A DNA stretch of 64,000 nt from Deinococcus sp. AJ005 (GTDB taxonomy: Bacteria; Deinococcota; Deinococci; Deinococcales; Deinococcaceae): the NCBI RefSeq assembly GCF_009017495.1, contig NZ_CP044990.1:267001-331000 (forward strand). The letters run 5' to 3'. Position numbers and translations under genes: made by a program. This document shows positions 1-12,003 of the stretch, one piece after another. How positions within the stretch are numbered: the stretch's first letter is position 1; each line of letters begins with the position of its first letter. The notes below the pieces were generated by a model. The model saw only the letters and a program-made list of their open reading frames with translations, ran no database searches and was not told the origin of the DNA.

Positions 1-5
1 TGGAG

Positions 6-54
6 GCGCGGTTCCATTCCCTGGCTCCCCCCCGGAAGTGGTCTGGAACCGCGC
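6..54. repeat. Long-loop inverted repeat
   Basis: A perfect 10-bp inverted repeat, GCGCGGTTCC at 6-15 and GGAACCGCGC at 45-54, encloses a 29-nt C-rich loop. It sits downstream of the alpha-glucosidase gene that ends at 122. No T-run follows on either side, so it is not a clean intrinsic terminator. It may be a structured 3' end or part of a feature that begins outside the window. Confidence 0.4.
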
Positions 55-121
55 TTGAGAACAGTGTCGGACAGGCACCGTGACCAGACCATGATCGGAA
101 TGTTACAAAGCATGACCGCTG

Positions 122-2521
122 CTATTCCACCCACGTCACCGTGATTTCTTCCCAGCGTGCGGGCAGGGTCAGGCGCAGCACGCCGTCCTCGTAGGAAAAG
201 GAGGCGGCCCCGTGGACCTCGCGGATCGGCTCCAGGCCGATGATGTGCAGGACCTCGCGCTGTTCGGGCAGGGCGGCCTCGCCCTCGGTCTCGCGGCGGA
301 TGCTCAGCGTTCCGCCTTCGCGGTCCCCCACCAGACGGGTGAATCGGCCCCCCACCGGGCCGTCCCCGGCGTCCTCGTACAGGTGGCCCACGAAGCCGGT
401 CTCGCCCAGGTGGGCCAGCCAGGTCACGCGCTCCCAGCGGGCCTGCGTGGTGTGCGCGGTAGCTTCAGTCAGCGGCAGCGCCTCGCCTGCTTTCAGATAC
501 AGCGGCAGCGTGTGCAGCGGCGCGTCGGCGGTCACGTAGGCCGGGCCGTCGTGGATGGCCCCGAATTCGGCCAGATTGAACACGGAAGCCCAGCGCCCCG
601 CCGGGAGGTAGACCTGCCGTTTGCTGTGGCCCGCCGCCATCACCGGGGCCACCATCAACCCCTGGCCCAGCAGGTATTGACTGTCTGCACGCAGGGCGTC
701 CTCGTCGCCCGCGTGGTGCAGTGCCAGCGGACGCAGGATCGGCAGCCCGGTGCGGCTGGCCCCATACGCCAGCGTGTACAGGTGCGGCAGCAGGCGGTAA
801 CGCAGCTCCAGCGCGGCGCGAATGATGCTGGTGTACGGCTCGCCGAAGCGCCAGGGTTCCTGGTCCGCCGTGCCCTGCGCCGAGTGGTTGCGGAGGAAGG
901 CGTACCCCACCGCCGCCTGATACCAGCGCGCCAGCAGTTCCCCGGTGGTGTCGCCGCCAAAACCCCCTACGTCCGCTGATGCAAAGGGAATCCCGCTGAG
1001 GCCCAGGCCCCCGATCATCGGCAGGCTAAGGGCCAGATGGGACCACGTCGCGGCGTTGTCCCCGGTCCAGACGGTGGCGTGGCGCTGAATCCCCGCGTAC
1101 CCGGCCCGCGAGATGATCCACGGGCGAATCTGCGGGCTGTACTTGGCGTACCCGGCGCGGCTGGCCTGACTCATGGGGTTGGCGTAGGCGTTGTGCATCT
1201 CCAAGTGGCTGTGGGCACCGTGCAGGGCGTCGTAGGGCAGCGTTTTTCCTTCTGTCTCGCGCGGCTGGGCCAGCGAGAAGCAGGCGGGTTCGTTCATGTC
1301 GTTCCACTGGCCCTGGATTCCGGCGTCAGTGAACAGCTTGTGGTGGGCGGCCCACCACGCCACCACTTCCGGGCGGGTGAAGTCGGGAAACACCGCTGGA
1401 TCGGGCCAGACCTCGCCCACCAGCACATCGCCGCGTGCGGTGCGGATCAGGTAGTCGTTTTTCAGGGCTTCCTCGTACACGTCGTAGCCCGGCTCGGCCT
1501 TGATGCCCGGATCAATGATCGGCACCAGCTTGACGCCCTCTTTCGCGGCCTCTTTCACAAACGCCTTGAGGTCCGGGAAGCCCGAACGGTTGACCGTCCA
1601 GACCTTGAAGGCGTCCATGTATTCAATGTCGATATACACGCTGTCCAGTGGCAGATCGCGCTCGCGGTAACCCGCGATGACGGCACGCAAGTCGTCTGCC
1701 GTGCGGTAGCCCCAGCGGCTCTGGGCGGCCCCCAGTGCCCACAGCGGGGGCATCGGCGAGTATCCGGTCAGATCGGCGTAGCGGCGCAGCACGTCCGCTG
1801 GGCGCGGTCCGGCCAGAATGTACACGTCCAGTTCCGGCCCCGCTGAGGCGAACTCCAGCGCCCGTGGGTTGGTGCGGGCCACGTCCGCCGTCATGCGCCA
1901 CGTCTCGTCCACGAAAATTCCGTGGGCGCGTTCGCCCTGCACCACCGTGGTAAACGGCACGCTGATGTACAGCGGATCGGTGTCGGTGTGGTGCGGGTAG
2001 CAGTCGGTGTTCCAGAACGTGAGGTGCATCCCGCGCTTGTCCAGCGGCCCCACGCGCTCGCCGAAGCCCAGATAGGCCGCGCCGTCGGGGGCGTCCACGC
2101 TCAGGCGGCTGCGGCGCAGGTTGAAGCGCTCGGCGTCCAGGGCGGGGCGGGCCGTGGGCGCGTCGCCGTTCCAGTCGGGCACGCTGGTCAGCTCTCTGTC
2201 CTGCTTGCCGTCCGGGTTCTCCGTGACCCGCCACGCGCCGCTCACGCGGTTCAGATGCAGGGTCAATCCACCGCCGCCCACGCGCATGGTTTCGCCGTCC
2301 TCCTGCACACTCAGGCGTTCAGCCTCGGGGAGATCAGGGCGCAGGGCAAAGCTGCGTTTCTCGCTCAGGCGCGGGAAGCCCAGGCCGTTCGCCCGTGCTT
2401 GCGGGGCCAGCCGCACCCGCAGCACCCCCGGCAACGGCGCGCTGACCACCAGCACGTCTGTTTCGCCCCACACGCGCACCTGCGCGCCGCCGCTTTCCAT
2501 CACGAACTGGCCTAATCTCAT
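122..2521 (-). CDS. GH31 family alpha-glucosidase
   Basis: This 799-residue protein is a glycoside hydrolase family 31 enzyme that releases alpha-D-glucose (or xylose) from the non-reducing ends of oligosaccharides. The catalytic nucleophile lies in QWNDMNEPACF near residue 408, and the acid/base aspartate is in WTGDNAATWSHL near residue 488. The length and the order of N-terminal beta domain, barrel and C-terminal beta domains fit a full GH31. No signal peptide is seen, so a cytoplasmic enzyme acting on imported maltodextrin is likely. The ATG at 2521 has no Shine-Dalgarno, but a TACTCT hexamer (2529-2534) lies 7 nt upstream, as expected for a leaderless mRNA. No sugar transporter or regulator is adjacent. 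Confidence 0.93.
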   Translation of the reverse strand: MRLGQFVMESGGAQVRVWGETDVLVVSAPLPGVLRVRLAPQARANGLGFPRLSEKRSFALRPDLPEAERLSVQEDGETMRVGGGGLTLHLNRVSGAWRVTENPDGKQDRELTSVPDWNGDAPTARPALDAERFNLRRSRLSVDAPDGAAYLGFGERVGPLDKRGMHLTFWNTDCYPHHTDTDPLYISVPFTTVVQGERAHGIFVDETWRMTADVARTNPRALEFASAGPELDVYILAGPRPADVLRRYADLTGYSPMPPLWALGAAQSRWGYRTADDLRAVIAGYRERDLPLDSVYIDIEYMDAFKVWTVNRSGFPDLKAFVKEAAKEGVKLVPIIDPGIKAEPGYDVYEEALKNDYLIRTARGDVLVGEVWPDPAVFPDFTRPEVVAWWAAHHKLFTDAGIQGQWNDMNEPACFSLAQPRETEGKTLPYDALHGAHSHLEMHNAYANPMSQASRAGYAKYSPQIRPWIISRAGYAGIQRHATVWTGDNAATWSHLALSLPMIGGLGLSGIPFASADVGGFGGDTTGELLARWYQAAVGYAFLRNHSAQGTADQEPWRFGEPYTSIIRAALELRYRLLPHLYTLAYGASRTGLPILRPLALHHAGDEDALRADSQYLLGQGLMVAPVMAAGHSKRQVYLPAGRWASVFNLAEFGAIHDGPAYVTADAPLHTLPLYLKAGEALPLTEATAHTTQARWERVTWLAHLGETGFVGHLYEDAGDGPVGGRFTRLVGDREGGTLSIRRETEGEAALPEQREVLHIIGLEPIREVHGAASFSYEDGVLRLTLPARWEEITVTWVE

Positions 2522-2610
2522 TGTTCACAGAGTAGCGTTTTGGTGCCTGGGCAGGCGGGGGCGGGTCTGAAACTTCGAGAGTTTGAGTAGTTGGATTTTA
2601 GGGCTGCCCT

Positions 2611-2790
2611 GCCCGCTCAACCCCTCCCCACCTCCGGGGGACCTCCCCTTAGAAGGGAGGCGAGAGGTGCGAAATTGGTCGATCAGCAGCGCACTCTTGG
2701 CTCCCTTTGAGGGGAGCTGGCTGCGAAGCAGACTGGCTGGCACAGCTCCGCAGGAGAGGGGTTCGCCCTCCAACTGGCCGCACCTTCACC
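2611..2790. repeat. Intergenic C/G-rich palindromic element
   Basis: The gap between the divergent genes starting at 2521 and 2839 holds several short hairpins. One is a CCTCCC/GGGAGG stem around 2643-2660 and another is a CTCCC/GGGAG stem around 2701-2716, followed by further AGCT-containing arms. The composition resembles dispersed intergenic palindromic elements rather than coding sequence. Short open frames crossing it have no homology I recognise. Confidence 0.4.
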
Positions 2791-2838
2791 CCCCATGCCT
2801 GACTTTCCGCGCCTGGGCCGGGTGCTAGCCTGCCGGGC

Positions 2839-3849
<1,011 letters not shown>

Positions 3850-3978
3850 AGGGAGGTGGGGCAGGGGCCTGAGTCTTCCGCCCGCTCAGACCCGCTCCCA
3901 TGCCCGATCTGACGCCTGGGCCGTCCAAAGAGCGCTTTCTTCCGGTTGCGCCCGCAGCCAGCCTCTATACTCCCCGGC

Positions 3979-4446
3979 ATGACGGCCCCCCAGTCCGAAT
4001 TGCAGCGGATCGTGTCTGCGCTGCAAGCCAGCGGTTTGACCGTTGAATCCGTGGAAGACGGCGCGATGATCCAGCACGGCGAGTCCCGCGTGGCCCTGTT
4101 CGCCGACGCGGACCACCAGGGCGGCGTGATCGTGCGGTTCCACCTGGACCTCGATCTGTATGTGGAGGAAGACAGCCTGCCCGAGATCCTGATGGGCATG
4201 AACCTGCTCAACCAGGGTCTGGACTACGGCATCCTGAATCTGGACCCGGTGGAACCTGATGAGGACGAGGAGCCGGACGAGGACGCCCCCCTGGCCTTCG
4301 CCGTGCTGGGCCGTAGCGTCCTGTGGCTGCCCGATCTGGGCGTGGCCGAGCTGGACCGTCTGCGCGAACATCTGCGCCGTTTTGAGGCAGAAGTGACCGA
4401 CGCGATGGAGCGCACCCTGCACGGTAGCAAGGGCCTGAGCGCGTAG
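3979..4446 (+). CDS. YbjN-like domain protein
   Basis: This 155-residue acidic protein resembles the YbjN/T3SS-chaperone-like fold: an N-terminal strand-helix part (ELQRIVSALQASGLTVE), a central beta sheet, and a closing helix (LRRFEAEVTDAMERTL). A strongly acidic linker, roughly residues 92-105 (EPDEDEEPDEDAP), interrupts it. The function is unknown. An upstream in-frame ATG at 3946 exists, but ATG 3979 is preferred because TATACT (3966-3971) lies exactly 7 nt before it, so the first ATG would fall upstream of the probable transcript start. Confidence 0.75.
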   Translation: MTAPQSELQRIVSALQASGLTVESVEDGAMIQHGESRVALFADADHQGGVIVRFHLDLDLYVEEDSLPEILMGMNLLNQGLDYGILNLDPVEPDEDEEPDEDAPLAFAVLGRSVLWLPDLGVAELDRLREHLRRFEAEVTDAMERTLHGSKGLSA

Positions 4447-4475
4447 GCGTCGGCACTTCTAGCATGACAGAAAAA

Positions 4476-4503
4476 GAGGCCAGAGCATTCACGCCCTGGC
4501 CTC
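4476..4503 (-). terminator. Intrinsic terminator of the SRPBCC gene
   Basis: A perfect 8-bp stem, GAGGCCAG at 4476-4483 and CTGGCCTC at 4496-4503, is followed on the minus strand by a run of five T (4471-4475). It lies between convergent genes and serves the minus-strand gene ending at 4523. It may also act weakly for the plus-strand gene. Confidence 0.75.
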
Positions 4504-4522
4504 TCGCTCATTCAAGTCTTGC

Positions 4523-5179
4523 TCAGTTCTTGTCGCTGCCCTCGAACGCCGCCTTGAACTTCTGGAGGTCCTCGGCAATCTGCTGGCTGGGTTCCTCGCC
4601 GAACAGCTTGGCGACGGCTGCGCCCAGCGGGCCTGCCGGGGGCCGGTAGCTGAGGGCCACATGCACGCGGGTTCCGCCGTTGGGCAGTTCCTCGAATTGC
4701 ACGCTGCCCGCGTTATCCACGGTCGCGCCGGGCAGCGAGTGCCAGCCGATGCGCTGGCCGGGCTTGTCATTCACAATCTCGGCTTCCCACTCGACATGCG
4801 TGCCCAGTGGGGCCTTGGCGACCCAGCGGCTGCGCTTGTCGTCCAACTCGGTCACGCTTTCCAGATGACTCATGATCTGGGGCAGGTTTTCTAGCTTGCG
4901 CCAGTAGTCGTAGACGGCCTGGGTGGGCTTGTCAATGACCACGCTGTGTTCCACGAAAATGGGCTTGGAGGTGGTTGCGCCGCCGCCGCCCACTGCCGCC
5001 ATTACCGGGTCGTTGCCCGTGGCCGCGCGGTAGGCCAGATATCCGCCCACTGCCGCCATCCCCAGGCCCAGCACGCCGCGCTTGCGCAGGCCCATCAGCA
5101 GCAAAGCGCCGCCCGCTGCCCCGCTGATCATGCGGGTCTGGTCCATTCCACCGTCTTCCGATTTAGTTGCTTTCGTCAT
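4523..5179 (-). CDS. SRPBCC (polyketide cyclase-like) membrane-anchored protein
   Basis: This 218-residue protein has an N-terminal glycine/alanine-rich hydrophobic stretch (about residues 17-52, two short membrane segments) of the kind found before cyclase/dehydrase domains. An SRPBCC/START-like lipid-binding domain follows from about residue 72 ([19 protein letters not shown]) to the end. Such proteins bind hydrophobic ligands, and no ligand can be assigned here. The start is supported by GGAGG on the minus strand about 8 nt before the ATG. It is followed by the terminator at 4476-4503. Confidence 0.82.
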   Translation of the reverse strand: MTKATKSEDGGMDQTRMISGAAGGALLLMGLRKRGVLGLGMAAVGGYLAYRAATGNDPVMAAVGGGGATTSKPIFVEHSVVIDKPTQAVYDYWRKLENLPQIMSHLESVTELDDKRSRWVAKAPLGTHVEWEAEIVNDKPGQRIGWHSLPGATVDNAGSVQFEELPNGGTRVHVALSYRPPAGPLGAAVAKLFGEEPSQQIAEDLQKFKAAFEGSDKN

Positions 5180-5287
5180 GGTTGATCCTCCGTTAATCGG
5201 CAGTCTAAGGGGTGGGCGTGGGGGGGCGGTGAAAGGTAAACCAAATCAGAATATGCGCGGGATCGGTGGCCTGTCGCCGCCCCGGAT

Positions 5288-5506
5288 TCAGACCTCTGGC
5301 GCGGGCGTTCCCTGCTGCTCGTGCTGTTCGTTGATCTTATCCGTGGCAGCCTGATCGGCGGCGGTGGCCGGGCCGCCCTGCAAGGCAGGATCGAGGTTGG
5401 TGTTGGCCCCGTAGGTGCTGGCTGCGCCGCCCTCGTGCGTCTCCATATTGATGGGCGTGCTGGCCGTGTCTGGGGTGCTGGTCGTGGTGGGTTTTCCCTC
5501 TCCCAT
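5288..5506 (-). CDS. Small disordered hydrophilic protein
   Basis: This is a 72-residue protein rich in Thr, Ala, Gly, Gln and Pro with no Cys, Trp or hydrophobic core. It is therefore probably intrinsically disordered. A strong GGAGG sits 8-9 nt before the ATG on the minus strand, which supports real translation. I do not recognise a family. Deinococci encode several small hydrophilic stress proteins, and that is only a loose analogy. Confidence 0.55.
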   Translation of the reverse strand: MGEGKPTTTSTPDTASTPINMETHEGGAASTYGANTNLDPALQGGPATAADQAATDKINEQHEQQGTPAPEV

Positions 5507-5711
5507 AGCTGTATTCCTCCTGAAGGTGTTGATCCAAAGTTAAGCGGATTAAAACTGCGTTGAAGGCATCTTCGCGCGCTGAATCGGAGATGGGGTGTGC
5601 GCCCCTTGACCTGGGGTTGATCTGGGTAGCAGCAGAGTGGAGAAGTGGCGGCGAAAAAGAGAGGCACAGACACCCCTTGCCCCCTGCCGCATGCTCTACC
5701 CTGGCAGGCGT

Positions 5712-6641
5712 ATGAGCGCTGCCCCGCCCGCCCGCCCCGAAGGTTTAGATGCCGTGTCCCTGACGGCCATTCTGGTGACCATCGTGTTCTGGGCCTCGGC
5801 CTTCGCGGGCATTCGGGCCGGGCTGGAGGCATTCTCGCCGGGCCACCTGACGCTATACCGCTTTCTGGTGGCGGCGGTGGCGCTGGGCATCTACGCGCTG
5901 GTTACGCGCATTCCGCTGCCCAGCATGGGCGATCTGGCGCGTATTTTTGGCCTCAGCTTCATGGGCATCACGCTGTACCACGTCCTGCTCAACTACGGCG
6001 AGGTCAGCGTGCCCGCCGGGACGGCCAGCCTGATCATCGCGGCGGGGCCGGTGATCACGGCCCTGCTGGCCACACGGTTTGGGGGCGAACGCCTGAATAC
6101 GCTGGGCTGGCTGGGCACTCTGATCAGCCTGGGCGGCGTGACCCTGATCGTGCTGGGCAGCGGGCAGGGGGTGAGCTTCACGCAGGGGGCGCTGCTGATT
6201 CTGGGTGCGGCGCTGTTTACCAGCATCTATTTCGTGTTCCAGAAACCGTTGCTGAGGCGCATGAATCCGCTGCACTTCACGGTCTGGTCCCTGCTGCTGG
6301 GCATGTTGCCCATGCTGGTCTTTCTGCCCGGTTTCGTGGGCGAGTTGCGGGCCGCGCCGTTATCGGCCCATCTGGCGCTGATCTACCTGGGGCTATTTCC
6401 GTCCGCGCTGGCGTACCTGACCTGGACCTTTGCGCTGTCGCGGGTTCCGGCCAGCACCACCACGTCCTTTCTGTACATCAGCCCGGTGCTGGCCATCCTG
6501 ATCGCGCTGGTGTGGCTGGGAGAGGTGCCCAAACCCGTCACGCTGCTGGGGGGCGCGGTGGCCGTTGCCGGGGTAGTGCTGGTCAATACGCTGGGCCGCC
6601 CGAAAAAGCCCCTGCCCGTCCAGGAGGCCGTGAAAGCATGA
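5712..6641 (+). CDS. EamA/DMT-family transporter
   Basis: This inner-membrane protein of 309 residues has ten predicted hydrophobic segments arranged as two EamA repeats (residues about 15-145 and 155-290). The second repeat contains the typical [18 protein letters not shown] stretch. Members export amino acids, nucleobases or other metabolites; the substrate is unknown here. ATG 5712 is chosen over an upstream in-frame ATG at 5637 because the EamA domain begins just after it. Its stop overlaps the start of the ABC transporter gene (ATGA at 6638-6641), so the two are co-translated and may serve a common pathway. Confidence 0.85.
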   Translation: MSAAPPARPEGLDAVSLTAILVTIVFWASAFAGIRAGLEAFSPGHLTLYRFLVAAVALGIYALVTRIPLPSMGDLARIFGLSFMGITLYHVLLNYGEVSVPAGTASLIIAAGPVITALLATRFGGERLNTLGWLGTLISLGGVTLIVLGSGQGVSFTQGALLILGAALFTSIYFVFQKPLLRRMNPLHFTVWSLLLGMLPMLVFLPGFVGELRAAPLSAHLALIYLGLFPSALAYLTWTFALSRVPASTTTSFLYISPVLAILIALVWLGEVPKPVTLLGGAVAVAGVVLVNTLGRPKKPLPVQEAVKA

Positions 6642-8140
6642 GCGCCCCCGCCGCCGAACTGCTGCCCGCCCCACCTGCCGACGCGCCGATTGTGCTGGAG
6701 GACGTGAGCGTGCGGCTGGGCAGCGAACTGATCCTGAACGGCGTGAATCTGGACGTGCGCAGGGGTGAGTTTCTGGCGCTGATCGGCCCCAGCGGCGGCG
6801 GTAAAAGCACGCTGCTGCGCGTGATTGCCGGGCTGTTGAAGCCGCAGTCCGGCGTGGTGCGGGTGGAGTCGGCTCCGGCGCTGGTGTTTCAGGATTACCG
6901 CCTGCTGCCGTGGCGCACGGCCCTACGGAACGTGGCGCTGCCCGCCGATCTGGGCGCGGGCGGCGGGTTGCCTCCCAAAGAGGCATTGCATCTGGTGGGC
7001 ATGGACGCCTACGCGGGCTACTTCCCGGCGCACCTGTCGGGCGGGATGCGGGCGCGGGTGGCGCTGGCCCGCGCCCTAGCGCAGAGCGGCGACGTGCTGC
7101 TGCTGGACGAGCCGTTCGCCGCCCTGGACGCCCTGGTGCGCGAACGCTTCAACGACGAATTGCGCCACCTGCACGAGAAGACCGGGCGCACCACCGTCCT
7201 CGTGACCCATTCCATCCGCGAGGCGGTGTGGCTAGCGGACCGGGTGGCGGTGCTGCGCGACGGGAAAATCGTGGAAATTCTGGACACGCGCGGCGAGGGC
7301 CGGGTCAGCGCCTACACCGATGGCCTGGAAGCACACCTGCGCGGCGTGCTGGGCACCGGGGACAGCACCCGCCTGCGAACCCCTGTCCGCGAACGCCTGA
7401 GCCTGTCCGGGCTGCTGCCGCTGGCCGCGATTGCGCTGGGGCTGCTGGGCTGGCAACTGGCAGCCACACGCTTGAATCAGCCGTTCCTGCTGCCCACCCC
7501 TGCCGCCGTATGGGGCGAATTGACCACGACTTTCCCCGAACTGGCCGCAGCTTTCTGGGTCACGGCCCGCACCGCACTGGCCGGACTGTTCATCGGCGGT
7601 CTGGTGGGCGTGCTGATCGGTTACCCGCTGGCAAAGTTCAGGCCGCTGGAGCGCTTTTTCAGCCCGTTTATCATCGCGGCGCAGAGTACCCCTATCGTGA
7701 TTCTCGCGCCGCTGCTGGTGTCGTGGCTGGGCTTCGGGTTCCTTCCCGCCGTCGTCGTGTCGGCCCTGAGTGCTTTGTACCCGATCATGATCGCCACCCT
7801 GGTCGGCGTGCGCGAGGTGGACCGCACCTTCTACGAGCTGTTCAGAAGCCTGCGGGCCACGCCGCTCCAACGGCTGACGCGGCTGGAACTGCCCGGCGCG
7901 TTGCCCGTAATGCTGGGCGGGTTGCGACTGGCCGCCAGCCTCGCCCTGATCGGCGCAGTGGTCTGGGAGTTCGTGGACGCCAACCAGAAGGGGTTGGGGC
8001 TGGCCGTGCAGGTGGCCGGAACCTACCAGAACAAGGCCGCGCAGTTTGCTGCGATTGCCCTGCTGATCCTCTTCGGCGTGCTGATCTACGCCGTGATTAC
8101 CGGGCTGGAACGCGGCGTGATGCGGCGGCGGGGGCGCTAG
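6638..8140 (+). CDS. ABC importer with ATPase and permease in one chain
   Basis: This 500-residue fusion carries an SsuB/NrtD/ThiZ-like ATPase (residues about 16-240) and a SsuC/ThiX-like permease (about 250-495). The ATPase has Walker [10 protein letters not shown] (50-58), Q-loop FQDYRLLPW, signature LSGGM, Walker B VLLLDEP and the H-loop TH. The permease half has about six membrane helices and the importer EAA-type loop ([20 protein letters not shown]). The same frame is open far upstream of 6638, but that part is a shadow of the EamA gene. Families with this layout import nitrate, sulfonates, taurine or pyrimidine precursors. No substrate-binding protein gene is adjacent, so the substrate cannot be named. 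Confidence 0.9.
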   Translation: MSAPAAELLPAPPADAPIVLEDVSVRLGSELILNGVNLDVRRGEFLALIGPSGGGKSTLLRVIAGLLKPQSGVVRVESAPALVFQDYRLLPWRTALRNVALPADLGAGGGLPPKEALHLVGMDAYAGYFPAHLSGGMRARVALARALAQSGDVLLLDEPFAALDALVRERFNDELRHLHEKTGRTTVLVTHSIREAVWLADRVAVLRDGKIVEILDTRGEGRVSAYTDGLEAHLRGVLGTGDSTRLRTPVRERLSLSGLLPLAAIALGLLGWQLAATRLNQPFLLPTPAAVWGELTTTFPELAAAFWVTARTALAGLFIGGLVGVLIGYPLAKFRPLERFFSPFIIAAQSTPIVILAPLLVSWLGFGFLPAVVVSALSALYPIMIATLVGVREVDRTFYELFRSLRATPLQRLTRLELPGALPVMLGGLRLAASLALIGAVVWEFVDANQKGLGLAVQVAGTYQNKAAQFAAIALLILFGVLIYAVITGLERGVMRRRGR

Positions 8141-8213
8141 TGGGTCAGAGAGGCTGATCTACCGGAAGGCTGATCCGAGTCGTGACGTATAGATTAGATC
8201 GAACGTGTTGAAA

Positions 8214-8996
8214 TCAGAGCTGTTCTAACGCTTGCCGAGCCGCTCCAGCAATATTGGAGTGTGCATTCTTAGAAAGAGATAGCAGCGACTCCTCAGCGTC
8301 CTCCCACCGCCGCTTGCCGTAGATTTCACAGGCCCGTTGGCCGATATAGAAATCCTCGGCCAATGTGAACTCTTCCAGTTCATCGGTGTCCTCGTAAGGC
8401 AGCAGATTCATGGCAGTCACCGCAGCCAGGAAGCGTTCTTGATCGGTTGTGGCCTGTTCGTAATCTGTACGACAAATCTGGTACAACCGCCGATCCTCAG
8501 CAGTTTGCGAAGATGAGAGTCTTGGCTCCAGTACCGGGAGATCGGCAGTCGATACACTATCCTCCTCGTAGTGGTTTATCGTTCCGGCGGTGTGAAGGTG
8601 AAGCAGAAAACTCAGGGCACTGCGGTAGCGAGGGGCGTAATCAGGTTCGTCGTGGTAAAGCAGAACCACCATTCCACGCAGTGGCCCGGAGAGATAGACC
8701 AGAGCGTGATTGCTTTGATCATCCGTCCAGAACGGTTGCGCTCCGGCAGGCAGCCCCGGCCAGTTCTCCCCTGCGCCCTGCAAAGTCACTGACTCTTCAA
8801 GGCTATGGAAGCGCATGGGCAGAGCCGAATGAGCGGAATCAGTGTTTTCGTATCCGTTAAAAAGTCGATATAGCTGGCGCAGATCGCCCGGCAACTCAGC
8901 GCCGATCTGCTCTTCGAATGTGCCGATCTGCTGTTCGGTGGCGGGTGGTCCAAAATTGATGGCGAGCGGGTGCAGCAGGGTCAAGAGCCAGTCCAT
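8214..8996 (-). CDS. SMI1/KNR4 family protein
   Basis: This 260-residue protein has an N-terminal SMI1/KNR4 (SUKH) fold: PPATEQQIGTFEEQIGAELP, then LRQLYRLFNGYE, residues about 15-55. A variable C-terminal helical part follows. SUKH proteins are often immunity proteins against polymorphic or contact-dependent toxins, but many act elsewhere. No toxin gene is adjacent. I chose the ATG at 8996 (MDWLLTLL) because the longer frame would run back over the start of paaZ on the other strand. No good Shine-Dalgarno is visible. The base composition is slightly lower in GC than the neighbours, a weak sign of acquisition. Confidence 0.72.
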   Translation of the reverse strand: MDWLLTLLHPLAINFGPPATEQQIGTFEEQIGAELPGDLRQLYRLFNGYENTDSAHSALPMRFHSLEESVTLQGAGENWPGLPAGAQPFWTDDQSNHALVYLSGPLRGMVVLLYHDEPDYAPRYRSALSFLLHLHTAGTINHYEEDSVSTADLPVLEPRLSSSQTAEDRRLYQICRTDYEQATTDQERFLAAVTAMNLLPYEDTDELEEFTLAEDFYIGQRACEIYGKRRWEDAEESLLSLSKNAHSNIAGAARQALEQL

Positions 8997-9111
8997 AAGT
9001 TCATCATATGGACAACCAGACTCCCGTCTCGCCCTCAAACCCCTCCCAGCGCATCCCGTATGCTGATTTCCATCCGTCAGCCGCCCTACCCATTTGCCCA
9101 CAGGAGTCCCC

Positions 9112-11226
<2,115 letters not shown>

Positions 11227-11290
11227 TCTCGAACTGTTGTCTCTGAAGTAGTAGCAAGTAGAATCAGATCGGCTTGCTACGCTTCTCTGC

Positions 11291-11680
11291 ATGGCTACCC
11301 TGATTACCGGATTCGATCACTACCAAGTCGAAGCCCCCGCCGGGTGCGAGGCCGATGCCCGCGCGTTTTATGGGGGCTTTCTGGGCTTGCCAGAGCTGCA
11401 AAAGCCCGCCGCCTTCCTCAACAACGGCGGCGTGTGGTTTGCCCTGCCGGACGGGCGGCAGCTCCATGTGGGCGTCGCCCCCGATTTTGTGCCGCGTGAG
11501 AAGGGGCATCCGGCGCTGCGTTGCGACGACATCGGCGCGTTCGGGGCACACTGCGACGCGCACGACGTTTCCTATGTCTCCGATGCGGAGGCGGGCGTGC
11601 CGCGCATCTTCCTGAAAGACATCTTCGGCAACCGGCTGGAAGTCGTCGAGGGTTCGCACCCCAGCGTGCTGCTGGAATGA
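11291..11680 (+). CDS. VOC-family (glyoxalase/dioxygenase fold) protein
   Basis: This 129-residue protein is a single vicinal-oxygen-chelate domain with paired beta-alpha-beta-beta-beta modules. FDHYQVEAP marks the first and LRCDDIGAFGAHCDA the start of the second. It ends with the common IFLKDIFGNRLEVVE strand, where the last E is the usual metal ligand. The substrate is unknown. The ATG has TACGCT at 11278-11283, 7 nt upstream, and no Shine-Dalgarno, consistent with a leaderless transcript. It overlaps the next gene by ATGA. Confidence 0.85.
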   Translation: MATLITGFDHYQVEAPAGCEADARAFYGGFLGLPELQKPAAFLNNGGVWFALPDGRQLHVGVAPDFVPREKGHPALRCDDIGAFGAHCDAHDVSYVSDAEAGVPRIFLKDIFGNRLEVVEGSHPSVLLE

Positions 11681-11898
11681 CGGAAGACGCGCGGGGAGAA
11701 CTGCTGGACGGGCGTTTCGATTATCGGGCGCTGAAGGATGGGCGGGTGATCGTGTCGCATTACGGGCGGCCTGTGACGACCCTGGCGGGCAAAGATGCCG
11801 AACGGTTTCTGAAGCGTGCCGAGGGCCTGGAGGATCACGCCGCGCAACTGCTGATGGCCCGCGTGACCGGGAATTTCAAGCGGGGTAATGAGCGCTGA
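11677..11898 (+). CDS. Small conserved-type protein, function unknown
   Basis: This 73-residue basic protein starts at ATG 11677 inside the stop of the VOC gene (ATGA overlap), so translation is coupled. The sequence FDYRALKDGRVIVSHYGRPVTTLAGKDAERFLKR shows a compact alpha/beta core with Lys/Arg-rich ends, but I cannot assign a family with certainty. Good codon usage and the coupled start make it a real gene. Confidence 0.68.
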   Translation: MTEDARGELLDGRFDYRALKDGRVIVSHYGRPVTTLAGKDAERFLKRAEGLEDHAAQLLMARVTGNFKRGNER

Positions 11899-12003
11899 GC
11901 AGGGGCCGTGCAGGCTGTCTCCATCACGCTTGCGCTTTTTCCTGGCGTCGTCCGAATCTCCCGGCGCGCTGCCCCGCCTGCCGTTTCGCCTATTCTGTGA
12001 GAA

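Noticed and set aside
5645..6637. In-frame upstream extension of the ABC fusion (open to 5645)
   Set aside because: It is the shadow of the EamA gene in another frame and is Arg/Gly/His-rich low-complexity text; the real gene starts at ATG 6638 by ATGA overlap.
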